Part shown: piece by piece, positions 16,734-24,877 of the stretch
How positions within the stretch are numbered: the stretch's first letter is position 1
Layout: each line of letters starts with the position of its first letter
NCBI RefSeq assembly: GCF_019042275.1
Contig: NZ_JAHQCW010000027.1
Span: 25,316-89,315, forward strand
Source of the DNA: Diplocloster agilis
Lineage (GTDB): Bacteria > Bacillota > Clostridia > Lachnospirales > Lachnospiraceae
DNA length: 64,000 nt
Reading direction: 5' to 3'
Made by a program: the position numbers and the translations under genes
Notes under the pieces: generated by a model
Database searches by the model: none
Told to the model about the DNA's origin: nothing
Seen by the model: the letters and a program-made list of their open reading frames with translations, nothing else

Positions 16734-17789
16734 CCGACTTTTATTCCTGGCCTGGGCAGGCGTCATGTGATATTTTGCGGTAAATATTTTATAAAAATAG
16801 CCCTTGTTCTGATAACCCACGCTGACGGCGACCTGCTCCACCGTCATCTGCGTGTCTGAGAGCAGTTCCATGGCCTTTGACAGCCGGATATCCTGCAAAT
16901 ATTCCGAATAAGTTTTCCCGCTCCTTTCCTTCAGCACCCGGTTGAAATAGTCCTCATTAAAATGAAAGCGGTCCACCAGGTCACGGATTGTGATTTCCCG
17001 ATAATGGGTTTTGATGTAATCCCCGATATCCTCATAGATCAGCCAGCGCATTTTCTTTTTCTGCTGGTCGGTCAGGGAAAATTCATATTCCGTGCTGATC
17101 AGATGCAACAGGCGCAGTAAAAGGCCCTTGCAGGTATGTTTCGTACCGATATCATTGGTTTCCAGCTCGGTGATCAGCTGTTCGATCAGCTGTTCCGCCC
17201 TTGGATCCTGATCCCGTTTGGGTCGAAAATGAATAAACTGCTGGACGTCCTTTTGCTTCATGAGAGCGTCGTGCAGGAACTTTACGATCTTAGGTTCCCC
17301 CAGCTTCTCCACCATGCCTTCCTCCAGAATCGCGTGATCCATTCCGATAAACAGGACGCAGCTTTTCCGGCAGAAAAGGTAGTCCTGGTGCAGGCAGCTT
17401 TTGTCGATCAGACACAGATCCCCCTGCTGGAAGCGGACATCTTTTCCCAAGATCCGTTGACGGAATTCCCCCTTTACCACATAGGCTAATTCTATGTAAT
17501 CATGGGTGTGAAGCTGTGTCTTTTCCCCGTCCGTGAACACGCTGCAGAAGGAAAAGGGGGTGACGGAGGGCTTAATCGTGGCATACAGCCGGCCTTCCCG
17601 TTCCATATTCCAGAACAGGATATATACCGGATGTTCAGTCGTAATAGGAAACGTCTTCACATCCTGAACCTCAAGGGAATACTCCGGACACATGATCCTC
17701 ATGCCGATGCTGTGGTTTTCATCGATGGGGTCCGGGATTTTTTTTGTAATCTTTTCTATTTTGTCTAACAGCAAACGGTTCAGCTCCAT
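16725..17789 (-). CDS. AraC-family transcriptional regulator (arabinose locus)
   Basis: A 354-residue regulator. The N-terminal ~1-190 is a cupin-type sensor part with a beta-rich core (HTHDYIELAYVVKGEFRQRI, then QGDLCLIDKSCLHQDYL). The C-terminal ~100 residues hold two helix-turn-helix units: ITIRDLVDRFHFNEDYFNRVLKE and MTVEQVAVSVGYQNKGYFYKIF. It probably activates araAB downstream on the same strand when sugar is bound. It is built like the regulator at 42801-43862 (same length, same domain order), so the two are likely paralogues. Bacillus-type AraR (GntR/LacI chimera) is a different family. Confidence 0.88.
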   Translation of the reverse strand: MELNRLLLDKIEKITKKIPDPIDENHSIGMRIMCPEYSLEVQDVKTFPITTEHPVYILFWNMEREGRLYATIKPSVTPFSFCSVFTDGEKTQLHTHDYIELAYVVKGEFRQRILGKDVRFQQGDLCLIDKSCLHQDYLFCRKSCVLFIGMDHAILEEGMVEKLGEPKIVKFLHDALMKQKDVQQFIHFRPKRDQDPRAEQLIEQLITELETNDIGTKHTCKGLLLRLLHLISTEYEFSLTDQQKKKMRWLIYEDIGDYIKTHYREITIRDLVDRFHFNEDYFNRVLKERSGKTYSEYLQDIRLSKAMELLSDTQMTVEQVAVSVGYQNKGYFYKIFTAKYHMTPAQARNKSRNR

Positions 17790-17823
17790 TCTATGCCGGG
17801 TCTTGCAGTCAAAGATATTTTCT

Positions 17824-17952
17824 TATTCCGTAGGAAAGTGCGCCTATGGAATAAAAATGCCCTCCGGGGGATCGCACTGCGGCGGAAAGGAAGATGCCGC
17901 TTACGCGGCCCGCCGCAGGCGGAAAGTTTCGCAAGCGAAACTCTTTTCTATA
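17824..17952 (+). repeat. dispersed intergenic repeat, copy A
   Basis: It begins with a hairpin, TATTCCGTAGG/CCTATGGAATA (17824-17853), continues through CGCACTGCGGCGGAAAGG, and ends with the small perfect hairpin AGTTTCGC-AA-GCGAAACT near 17925-17942. Related sequence appears inverted at 20380-20453 (first half) and direct at 38740-38822 (second half). It fills the gap between the araC start and the SPFH promoter and contains no gene. Confidence 0.75.
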
Positions 17953-18016
17953 TTCAGTATAATAAAAACCGGTAAGATTGACAACTGAATTCAGGCTGCT
18001 TTTATAATTCCCTTAC

Positions 18017-18045
18017 TTGACAATGAGAAAAAATGAATGTATTAT
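18017..18045 (+). promoter_or_regulatory. promoter of the SPFH gene
   Basis: TTGACA at 18017-18022, a 17-bp spacer and TATTAT at 18040-18045 lie ~47 nt before the SPFH start codon. This is a good sigma-A promoter. No operator is evident. Confidence 0.7.
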
Positions 18046-18091
18046 AATGGTATCAAAATAATATCATTTTAAATCCGTAAGGAGGATTATT

Positions 18092-19069
18092 ATGAGTACA
18101 AAAAACACCGGATTTCAGGAAGAAAAAGTTTTAAAGGCCGTGAGCGGCTTTGGCATGCTGTTTTTAATCGTTTTGGTCATGATCGTCAGTATTTTGATCC
18201 CGGCTTTGAATTCAACACGTCCGGTGATCGGGCCTGTGCTGTGGATGATAGGAATCTTATTGTTCTGCATAGCATTTGTGTTCCTGTTCGGGCTTAAGGT
18301 GATTCATCCCAATGAGGCTTTGGTTTTGACTCTGTTTGGTAATTATTACGGAACATTGAAACACGACGGTTTCTTCTGGGTGAATCCCTTCTGTACGGCG
18401 ATCAATCCGACCGCGAAGCAGCCCGCAGAACAGCCGGCGGCTGCGGGAACGCGAAGCGGGGCGGCGGCCCAGAGCGTTAATAAAAAAGTATCGTTAAAGA
18501 CCATGACACTCAACAATGAAAAACAAAAAGTGAACGACGAACTGGGCAACCCCATAGAAATCGGAACCGTGGTCATCTGGAAAGTGAAGAATGCTACTAA
18601 GGCAGTCATGAATGTGGAAAATTTTAAAGATTATCTGTCCATCCAGTGCGACGCGATTACAAGAAATGCGGCCCGCCGTTATCCCTATGATACCAGCGAG
18701 GGCGGCGATGAGAAATCTCTGCGGGGCAGCAGCCAGGAAGTGGCGGATATTATGAAACAGGAGCTGCAGGAAAAAGTAGAAGATGCCGGTATCAGCATTC
18801 TGGAAGTGAGGATCACCCATCTGTCTTATGCGCCGGAGATCGCTTCCGCTATGCTGCAGAGGCAGCAGGCGGCTGCTATCATCGATGCCCGCCAGAAGAT
18901 CGTGGAGGGCGCGGTCAGTATGGTGGAAATGGCCCTGTCCAAATTAAATGATACGCAGATCGTAGAACTGGACGAAGAGCGCAAGGCAGCGATGGTCAGC
19001 AATCTGCTCGTCATACTTTGTGGAAACAAAGACGCCCAGCCCATTGTAAACAGCGGCAGTTTATATTAA
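18092..19069 (+). CDS. SPFH/band-7 domain membrane protein
   Basis: A 325-residue protein with two hydrophobic segments (~18-40 and ~48-68) and an SPFH domain starting [33 protein letters not shown]. An Ala/Gln-rich insert (~108-128) interrupts the domain. The C-terminal helical region ([24 protein letters not shown]) is typical of bacterial SPFH proteins that scaffold membrane microdomains. ATG 18092 follows AAGGAGG. The small RHH protein 100 nt downstream is a frequent neighbour of this SPFH type in Clostridia. Confidence 0.88.
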   Translation: MSTKNTGFQEEKVLKAVSGFGMLFLIVLVMIVSILIPALNSTRPVIGPVLWMIGILLFCIAFVFLFGLKVIHPNEALVLTLFGNYYGTLKHDGFFWVNPFCTAINPTAKQPAEQPAAAGTRSGAAAQSVNKKVSLKTMTLNNEKQKVNDELGNPIEIGTVVIWKVKNATKAVMNVENFKDYLSIQCDAITRNAARRYPYDTSEGGDEKSLRGSSQEVADIMKQELQEKVEDAGISILEVRITHLSYAPEIASAMLQRQQAAAIIDARQKIVEGAVSMVEMALSKLNDTQIVELDEERKAAMVSNLLVILCGNKDAQPIVNSGSLY

Positions 19070-19168
19070 ACTGATACATGGGTCTGAAAATGGCAGAAAT
19101 AACATCCGGTTTTTTATAGAATAGAAGAATTCGCATAAGAAAGCCGGCAGGAAAGGTCTGACGCGGTC

Positions 19169-19354
19169 ATGGAGAATAAACCGAAAGAGAAAAACAAAAA
19201 ACAGGTGCCATTGCGGCTTTCGGCAAGTCTCTGGAATGATTTGGCCCAATGGGCGGAGGACGATTTCCGGTCGATCAACGGCCAGATCGAATACCTGTTG
19301 ACGGAATGTGTGAAACATCGTAAGAAAAAGCAGAAGGATGATTCAGAAGAATAA
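19169..19354 (+). CDS. small ribbon-helix-helix (Arc-like) protein
   Basis: A 61-residue, strongly charged protein. The core VPLRLSASLWNDLAQWAEDD followed by SINGQIEYLLTE matches the Arc/MetJ strand-helix-helix pattern ('L-R-L-P-x-x-L-x-x-x-L-x-x-x-A', then 'S-x-N-x-x-I-x-x-L-L'). It probably binds DNA as a dimer. No toxin gene is adjacent; the partner in the unit is the SPFH gene. Start ATG 19169 has only a weak GGTCTGACG upstream, so the start is less certain. Confidence 0.7.
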   Translation: MENKPKEKNKKQVPLRLSASLWNDLAQWAEDDFRSINGQIEYLLTECVKHRKKKQKDDSEE

Positions 19355-19359
19355 GGGAT

Positions 19360-19420
19360 AGGGCTGCTGTACTAACTTAGTTCTTACTCAAGGAAAATGC
19401 TAAGTTAGTGCGGCAGCCCT
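19360..19420. terminator. hairpin between convergent RHH and fic genes
   Basis: A 21-bp stem with two mismatches, 19360-19380 (AGGGCTGCTGTACTAACTTAG) against 19400-19420, lies between the ends of two converging genes. It can fold on either strand. There is no strong U-run. Confidence 0.65.
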
Positions 19421-19458
19421 GGTTTGCGGAGGAAAGAAAGAGTACTCCGGGACCGGCT

Positions 19459-20217
19459 TTAATCTTCAAGCTTCAGCAGCCGGCAATAATCCTTTTCTGT
19501 ATCCAGCACACACTGTGCGATCAATTCGATAAAGGGATCGGGATTTTTGCGGGTCTGCGCCTCGATCAGAGCCTTCACATACGCCTCTTTCCGGTCGGGA
19601 GAGATGGAGACGGCGCTGTATCCGTCGCGGATCAGCAGATAATTCATCAATAATCTGCCGGTACGCCCGTTCCCGTCTGTGAACGGATGGATATCCAGCA
19701 GCCGTTTCAGAGCCATAGCCGCCCGTTCGATGGGGTGCAGTGTGGCAGCGGAAGATTGGATCTGATCGATAAAGTGGGACATCAGATGAGGAACATCCTC
19801 CGACAGCGGTGGGATATATTCCGTACCGGGAATATAGACCGGCATATCCCGGTATACGCCGGCGGAGTCCAGATCAATCTTCTGATAGAAGAGAAAATGC
19901 AGTTTTTTGATCATGTCTTCGGTCGGTGCGGCCTTGGGATCTCTGGCGCAGGAGAGCATATAATCATAGGCGTTGGCATGCCCTACCACCTCAAGATAGG
20001 CTTTCAAAGGTTTTTCACCGGATACCGTTCCCTTGACCAGTAAAAGCTTAGTTTCTTCAAGCGTCAGTGCGTTGCCTTCCAGCGCATTGCTGCTGTAGGA
20101 GAGACCGATTCGGAAATAGCGGTCCAGGGAGGCGCGCTCGTCGGCGGGTATGGCGCGGGCGGTCTTAAGCCGGTCCCTGTATGTGTCTGCTTCCTGAAAG
20201 AGATTTTGTTTTATCAT
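19459..20217 (-). CDS. Fic-domain protein (putative AMP-transferase)
   Basis: A 252-residue Fic protein. The catalytic loop HPFTDGNGRTGR carries the His, Gly-x-Gly and both Arg residues needed for nucleotide transfer. Near the N-terminus SSNALEGNALT fits the autoinhibitory motif (S/T)-x-x-x-E-(G/N) of class II Fic proteins, so activity is probably restrained. Start ATG 20217 (MIKQNLFQEAD) follows AAAGGGCAGTG; a longer in-frame version lacks a site. It is monocistronic. Targets are unknown. Class II Fic proteins without an antitoxin gene are usually housekeeping or envelope regulators rather than toxins. Confidence 0.88.
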   Translation of the reverse strand: MIKQNLFQEADTYRDRLKTARAIPADERASLDRYFRIGLSYSSNALEGNALTLEETKLLLVKGTVSGEKPLKAYLEVVGHANAYDYMLSCARDPKAAPTEDMIKKLHFLFYQKIDLDSAGVYRDMPVYIPGTEYIPPLSEDVPHLMSHFIDQIQSSAATLHPIERAAMALKRLLDIHPFTDGNGRTGRLLMNYLLIRDGYSAVSISPDRKEAYVKALIEAQTRKNPDPFIELIAQCVLDTEKDYCRLLKLED

Positions 20218-20379
20218 TTCGATCACTGCCCTTTCTTTCAAATAAAATAATCGTTGGATTCTTGTGTACAATATCACGGCATACCGCTGTGCGGCGTGCT
20301 ATTTAGCTTCGGAATTCTTGTTACGTCTAAATTATAACACCCGGAAATGTATGCAACAAGGGGAAGGCGAGAAGAAAAC

Positions 20380-20453
20380 TTTGTTCTTCCTTCCCGCCGC
20401 AGTTCGAGCCGCCGGAAGGCTTTTGTATTCCATAGGTGCACTTCTATGGAATA
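20380..20453 (-). repeat. dispersed intergenic repeat, copy B (inverted)
   Basis: On the minus strand, 20453 down to ~20380 aligns with 17824-17895 of copy A: the TATTCCATAG hairpin (20426-20453), then AACTGCGGCGGGAAGGAAGA. The remaining ~300-nt gap between the fic start and the tRNA holds only this repeat and a terminator; I see no gene in it. Confidence 0.7.
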
Positions 20454-20465
20454 AAAAAGTATGGA

Positions 20466-20490
20466 ATAAAAAAGATGCTCTTTGAGCATC
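20466..20490 (-). terminator. terminator of the tRNA-Gly gene
   Basis: GATGCTC at 20474-20480 pairs with GAGCATC at 20484-20490. On the minus strand the hairpin is followed by TTTTTTATTCC, a proper U-run. It lies 28 nt beyond the 3' end of the tRNA. Confidence 0.75.
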
Positions 20491-20518
20491 CTCTTGCACG
20501 TAATTTTCCATTAAAAAA

Positions 20519-20589
20519 AGCGGATAACGGGAATCGAACCCGCCTATCCAGCTTGGGAAGCTGGTGTTCTACCAATGAACTATATCCGC
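20519..20589 (-). tRNA. tRNA-Gly (anticodon CCC)
   Basis: Read on the minus strand, GCGGATA (5') pairs with TATCCGC (3'). The D-arm is GTTC-ATTGGTA-GAAC, the anticodon arm CCAGC-TTCCCAA-GCTGG gives anticodon CCC, and the T-arm is GCGGG-TTCGATT-CCCGT. The 71-nt cloverleaf is complete; CCA is not encoded. It stands alone and is followed by its own terminator. Confidence 0.95.
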
Positions 20590-20693
20590 ATCGCATATAC
20601 TATTATGTGTGGTTTTGTACAAAAAGTCAAGAAAAAAATTTTAAATATAATCAATATAATCAAATGGTATAATCCATCGATACTTTACCTCGG

Positions 20694-21155
20694 CTACATC
20701 TCTAATTCGACTTCTTCTATCGCTTTATCCAAAAAAATGATTCCATCTAAATGCTCTAACTCATGACAAAAGCATTTTGCCATTTCATTTTCGCCGGTAA
20801 TCAGAATCTCTTCCCCATATTCATTTAACGATTCAATAGTAACCTTTTGCGGACGAATTGTTTTTATAAAGCGGTTTGGAAAACTCAGACATCCTTCGAT
20901 ACATTCCTGAACCCCGCTGTACCCTACAATTTTCGGATTTACTAATTTGAGCTGATAATCACAATAATCGATTACGACTAAGCGTTTTAATATTCCAACT
21001 TGGTTGGCGGCTAAGGCAGCTCCATTTTCAGTCTGGTGTAAGGTTTCCAACATATCATCAAGAAGTAGTCTGATTTTATCGTCAACCGTCTTTACTTCCT
21101 TACATCTTTTTCTTAAAGCGGGGTCATCGTGAAAGCGAAGGTTTCTTATCGCCAT
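20694..21155 (-). CDS. def: peptide deformylase
   Basis: A 153-residue metalloenzyme that removes the formyl group from nascent proteins. The three motifs are NGAALAANQVG (canonical G-x-G-x-A-A-x-Q-V-G, here with N-G-A-A-L at its start), EGCLSFP with the Cys ligand, and HELEHLDG, where the usual H-E-x-D-H has Glu in place of Asp. Metal ligands Cys and two His and the catalytic Glu are all kept. Start ATG 21155 follows AGGAGGGATAATA. It is monocistronic, driven by a promoter flanked by two 16-bp repeats. Confidence 0.92.
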   Translation of the reverse strand: MAIRNLRFHDDPALRKRCKEVKTVDDKIRLLLDDMLETLHQTENGAALAANQVGILKRLVVIDYCDYQLKLVNPKIVGYSGVQECIEGCLSFPNRFIKTIRPQKVTIESLNEYGEEILITGENEMAKCFCHELEHLDGIIFLDKAIEEVELEM

Positions 21156-21267
21156 TATTATCCCTCCTGCTGTGATCAGATTTATTTTACGGGGTAGTTC
21201 TTGAAGAAAAACGTTCTTTTTCCCGTAATTTTTTAATTCTGTCGTTTACCTATCATACGGATGCTTT

Positions 21268-21321
21268 GTAATGTTAACCTTACTACAGTATAGTCATATA
21301 TCCTGGTAATGTCAACCTTAC
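21268..21321 (-). promoter_or_regulatory. def promoter with two 16-bp operator-like repeats
   Basis: On the minus strand TTGACA (21315-21310), a 17-bp spacer and TATACT (21292-21287) form a near-perfect promoter for def. GTAATGTCAACCTTAC at 21306-21321 covers the -35, and GTAATGTTAACCTTAC at 21268-21283 lies just past the -10; they differ by one base and begin 38 bp apart. The rest of the 320-nt gap between def and the DedA gene holds nothing I recognise. Confidence 0.7.
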
Positions 21322-21477
21322 AATTAAAAATATGTTATTGAAAACACAGATGGAAAGAAAAGAAAACGGCCCTGCGCTTGGTAACGAAAAGCAATCAGAG
21401 GATGAAAAGCCAATCTGGCATATTTAACCCGGGGACCGACATATAATGAAGCAAGCGCCAAAGAAACCGGAGTGCCT

Positions 21478-22101
21478 ATGCAGGATATCGTAATCAAAAT
21501 AATGAATGAATATGGTTATCTGGGCATCATATTCCTGATCTTTATTGAAAATATCTTTCCGCCCATACCGTCTGAGGTCATCTTAACCTTTGGTGGATTT
21601 TTAACCACCTGCACCGTGATGAACGTACCGGGGGTCGTTGTTTTCGCCACAGTAGGTTCCGTGATGGGGGCTTTTCTTCTATATTATTTAGGATATTTTT
21701 TGTCTCCCTCCAGGCAGGAGCAGCTGATCAACGGAAAAGCAGGCAAATTCCTGCATTTGAAAATGGAGAGCTTCCAAAAAGGACAGTCGTGGTTCGAAAA
21801 GCACGGGAACACGACCGTCTTTTTCTGCCGTTTTATCCCCATTATCAGAAGCGTCATCTCCGTTCCGGCCGGGATGGCAGGTATGGACATCGGAAAATTC
21901 ACGATACTGACGACGCTTGGGTCCTTTGGCTGGAATCTGGTGTTAGTATCTCTGGGCGCCTGGGCCGGTAAGTCTTGGGAAAAAATTGCGGACTACATGA
22001 AGGAGTATGCCCTGGTCGGAAAAGGAATCCTGATCGCAGTTGTAGTGATCTGGTTCTGGCGTTTTATTAAGCGTAAGAAAAAAACCGTCTGCGGAAAATA
22101 A
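21478..22101 (+). CDS. DedA-family membrane protein
   Basis: A 207-residue integral membrane protein (SNARE-associated/VTT domain). GYLGIIFLIFIENIFPPIPSEVIL is the classic DedA start with a re-entrant region, and FCRFIPIIRSVISVPAGMAGM holds the R-x-x-P-x-x-R-S motif. Family members translocate or flip lipids such as undecaprenyl phosphate or phosphatidylethanolamine. The in-frame GTG at 21472 overlaps the CCGGAG ribosome site, so ATG 21478 is the better start. Confidence 0.92.
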   Translation: MQDIVIKIMNEYGYLGIIFLIFIENIFPPIPSEVILTFGGFLTTCTVMNVPGVVVFATVGSVMGAFLLYYLGYFLSPSRQEQLINGKAGKFLHLKMESFQKGQSWFEKHGNTTVFFCRFIPIIRSVISVPAGMAGMDIGKFTILTTLGSFGWNLVLVSLGAWAGKSWEKIADYMKEYALVGKGILIAVVVIWFWRFIKRKKKTVCGK

Positions 22102-22144
22102 TTTAAATTCTCCCTGCCCTATGGATGTGCAAAATATTTCATGC

Positions 22145-22150
22145 TATAAT
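22145..22150 (+). promoter_or_regulatory. extended -10 of the thyA-folA promoter
   Basis: TGCTATAAT (TATAAT at 22145-22150 with the upstream TG) lies ~53 nt before thyA. The -35 position has only TGGATG, so this is an extended -10 promoter if used. Confidence 0.5.
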
Positions 22151-22202
22151 GAAACAGACTTGCGGAATCGTAATCCGGGAAAGGAACAGGAGGTAGGGAA
22201 CG

Positions 22203-23051
22203 ATGAGCTATGCAGACGAGTTATTTATCCACATGTGTAAAGACATATTGGAAAACGGGACAAGTACAGAGGGAGAAAAGGTCCGCCCTCACTGGGAGGA
22301 CGGGGCCTCAGCCTATACGATAAAGAAATTTGGCGTTGTGAACCGGTATGATTTATCCAGAGAATTCCCGGCGCTGACTTTGAGGAAGACAGCTATTAAA
22401 AGCGCTACCGATGAAATGCTCTGGATCTGGCAGAGAAAATCCAATAACATCCAGGATCTGAACAGCCATATCTGGGACAGCTGGGCCGATGAGGAGGGTT
22501 CGATCGGTAAGGCGTACGGGTACCAGATGCAGGTGAAGCATCAGTACCGGGAAGGATTGATGGATCAGGTGGACCGTGTGATCTATGATCTGAAGCACAA
22601 TCCGTACAGCCGGCGGATCATGACCAACCTGTATGTGCATCAGGATCTGCACGAGATGAATCTGTATCCATGCGCGTATAGTATGACGTTTAATGTGACG
22701 AAGGAAAAGAACAGTGATAAGCTGAAATTAAACGCGATTCTGAATCAAAGATCTCAGGATATCCTGACAGCAAATAACTGGAATGTGGTCCAGTATTCGG
22801 TGCTGGTGTATATGCTGGCCCAGGTCTGTGACATGGTTCCCGGGGAATTGGTACATGTCATTGCGGACGCTCATATTTATGACCGGCATATCCCTCTGGT
22901 GGAGGAGCTGATCACCCGGCCCACATATGCGGCGCCTACTTTTAAACTGAATCCGGATATAAAGAATTTTTATGATTTTACTGTTCGGGATATTACGGTG
23001 GAAAATTATGAGGCAGGACCTCAGATTACCAATATACCTGTGGCTATATAA
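22203..23051 (+). CDS. thyA: thymidylate synthase (ThyA)
   Basis: A 282-residue enzyme that methylates dUMP to dTMP using methylene-tetrahydrofolate. The nucleophilic Cys lies in MNLYPCAYSMTFNV. The dUMP phosphate Arg pair is in NPYSRRIMTNL, and LNQRSQDILTANNWNVVQYSVL is the conserved substrate region; ADAHIYDRH and the C-terminal folate-closing residues follow. Start follows AGGAGGTAGGGAACG. The active-site loop uses Y-P-C-A-Y where many enzymes have L-P-P-C-H, as seen in other Clostridia-type ThyA proteins. folA follows by 27 nt, giving the usual thyA-folA pair. Confidence 0.94.
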   Translation: MSYADELFIHMCKDILENGTSTEGEKVRPHWEDGASAYTIKKFGVVNRYDLSREFPALTLRKTAIKSATDEMLWIWQRKSNNIQDLNSHIWDSWADEEGSIGKAYGYQMQVKHQYREGLMDQVDRVIYDLKHNPYSRRIMTNLYVHQDLHEMNLYPCAYSMTFNVTKEKNSDKLKLNAILNQRSQDILTANNWNVVQYSVLVYMLAQVCDMVPGELVHVIADAHIYDRHIPLVEELITRPTYAAPTFKLNPDIKNFYDFTVRDITVENYEAGPQITNIPVAI

Positions 23052-23078
23052 GCAGATTTAGAAAAGGAGTTTCAGAAT

Positions 23079-23573
23079 ATGAATATCATTGTAGCAGTGG
23101 ACAGCAACTGGGCGATCGGAAAAGATAACAGCCTGCTGGTCAGTATTCCGTCGGATCACAAATTTTTCCGGGAGATGACCACGGGAAAAGTGGTGGTGTT
23201 GGGGCGTAAGACACTGGAGACATTTCCCAATGGCCTGCCGCTTAAGAACCGGACGAATATTATTCTTTCCACAGACCCGGCTTATCAGGTAAAGGATGCC
23301 CTTGTGGTACACAGTGTGGACGAGCTGTTGGAAGAACTGAAGAAATACCCGACGGAGGATGTATTCATTATCGGCGGAGAGAGCGTATACCGGCAGCTTC
23401 TGCCTTATTGCGATACGGCCCACGTGACCAAGATTGATCACGAATATGATGCGGACAGTTATTTCCCGGATCTGGATGAGATGCCGGAGTGGGTAATCAC
23501 CGGAGACAGTGAGGAACAGACATATTTTGATCTGGAGTACCGTTTTTTGAGATATCAGAAAAAACCAAAGTGA
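23079..23573 (+). CDS. folA: dihydrofolate reductase
   Basis: A 164-residue enzyme that regenerates tetrahydrofolate from the dihydrofolate made by ThyA. Motifs: IVAVDSNWAIGKDNSL, the catalytic Asp in SIPSDHKFFREMTTGK, VVVLGRKTLETFPNG for NADPH, and FIIGGESVYRQLLPYCD. Length is standard. The ribosome site AAAAGGAG lies 9 nt upstream of ATG. It forms an operon with thyA. Confidence 0.95.
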   Translation: MNIIVAVDSNWAIGKDNSLLVSIPSDHKFFREMTTGKVVVLGRKTLETFPNGLPLKNRTNIILSTDPAYQVKDALVVHSVDELLEELKKYPTEDVFIIGGESVYRQLLPYCDTAHVTKIDHEYDADSYFPDLDEMPEWVITGDSEEQTYFDLEYRFLRYQKKPK

Positions 23574-23600
23574 TGAGAGCGGATAAGTTGGAGAAGATAC

Positions 23601-24797
23601 ATGGACGTAAAGGATAGGATCAGGCATGCGGTAGAGCCTATATTGACGAAAGAACAAAAGCTGCGGTTCCGCGAATATTATCCGGAGAAGATCTACAGGG
23701 TGGAGCGCAATATCGGTCTGGTTGTTGCGGGAACCCAGCTTTGTATGATAGTTATCTTCTTTTTCCTGAAGGGCGACTTCGTAATGGAAGGGGACGGAAG
23801 ATTTTATTTGTATTTATATCTGTATCTGTTCCTGGTGACGGTCTTCCTGATTCCGGTCTATATGAATCTGGTGAAACGGAAAAAATATGCCGTCTTAGTC
23901 TGGCTCAGACGGAGTTATGTGTTCGCCATGTGTGTCTGGGTTATGGGTATCACGGTACTTGACCAGATACATGGCAGCGGACTTGGAGTATTCTGCTATC
24001 TGATTCCGACCATGGCGGCTGTTTTGCTGATGTCGCCGGCGGAGAGTTTTGTGATATTCGGCGGACAGTGGATGATACTTTTAATGATCCTGACTATGAT
24101 GAATATCAATGCCGACGATCTGTTTTCCAGTATTGTGAACAGCTTCTTTGTCACGGTCCTGGCGGTCTTTATTTCCATGAGATATTACCGCAGTATGGAG
24201 GTGGAATTCCGGGACCGGGATATTATCGAGTCCCAGTACAAAGAGATCGAAAAAGTGAATGAAAAGCTGAGCGTCATGGTGAATACCGATCAGCTGACCG
24301 GGTTAAATAATCGCAGGTATCTGTCGGAAGTAATTTACCACAAGTTCGAAGAATATAAGAAACAGGGCTGCTTTATGGAGATACTGATGCTGGATATTGA
24401 TTTTTTCAAGCAGTATAATGACACTTACGGTCATGTGCAGGGCGACGCCTGCCTGCGGGAGATATCCGCCATAATAAGGGAATGCATCAGCCAGGAAAAC
24501 GTGGTGGTCATCCGATACGGCGGGGAAGAGTTTCTGCTTATGCACTGTCTTCCGGAGGAATGCCATTGTCTCGGAGAAAACGGCGGCGGGAACAGTCTGG
24601 CGGATTGTATCCAGGACAGGCTACGGCAAGCGGGAATTCCAAGAAACGATACGGTCCAGGATCATGTTACCATAAGTATCGGAATCTGGAGGGGACGGCT
24701 GCAGCAGTCGGACAATATGGAAAAGCTGATATCCCATGCGGACGAGGCGCTTTACAGGGCGAAGAATGCGGGAAGGGACTGCATTCAGTATTATTGA
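23601..24797 (+). CDS. membrane-bound diguanylate cyclase (GGDEF)
   Basis: A 398-residue protein. Residues ~33-200 contain about six membrane helices, a coiled segment follows (SQYKEIEKVNEKLSVMVNTDQ), and a GGDEF domain occupies ~225-398. The active site is RYGGEEF with LDIDFFKQYNDTYGHVQGD and LTGLNNRRYL upstream, so it should make cyclic di-GMP from two GTP. No R-x-x-D inhibitory site is seen five residues before GGEEF, so product inhibition is probably absent. It follows folA by 27 nt and may be co-transcribed. The sensed signal is unknown. Confidence 0.9.
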   Translation: MDVKDRIRHAVEPILTKEQKLRFREYYPEKIYRVERNIGLVVAGTQLCMIVIFFFLKGDFVMEGDGRFYLYLYLYLFLVTVFLIPVYMNLVKRKKYAVLVWLRRSYVFAMCVWVMGITVLDQIHGSGLGVFCYLIPTMAAVLLMSPAESFVIFGGQWMILLMILTMMNINADDLFSSIVNSFFVTVLAVFISMRYYRSMEVEFRDRDIIESQYKEIEKVNEKLSVMVNTDQLTGLNNRRYLSEVIYHKFEEYKKQGCFMEILMLDIDFFKQYNDTYGHVQGDACLREISAIIRECISQENVVVIRYGGEEFLLMHCLPEECHCLGENGGGNSLADCIQDRLRQAGIPRNDTVQDHVTISIGIWRGRLQQSDNMEKLISHADEALYRAKNAGRDCIQYY

Positions 24798-24877
24798 TCC
24801 ATGAAAGTATTGACAAGCAAAGGAAAAAGGTCAATAATAGGAAAATAAATTCAGTATACGGAAGGAAGAGGAACAGT

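Noticed and set aside
19459..20217. Fic protein and the nearby RHH protein as a toxin-antitoxin pair
   Set aside because: They are convergent, separated by a terminator, and the Fic protein carries its own N-terminal inhibitory motif.
20519..20589. tRNA-Gly as an integration site of a mobile island
   Set aside because: No integrase gene and no second copy of the tRNA 3' end is visible nearby; flanking genes are ordinary.
24482..24877. N-terminal extension of the ilvE frame by 132 codons
   Set aside because: It lies inside the GGDEF gene in another frame, has no homology to aminotransferases, and ATG 24878 with a ribosome site gives a normal-length enzyme.
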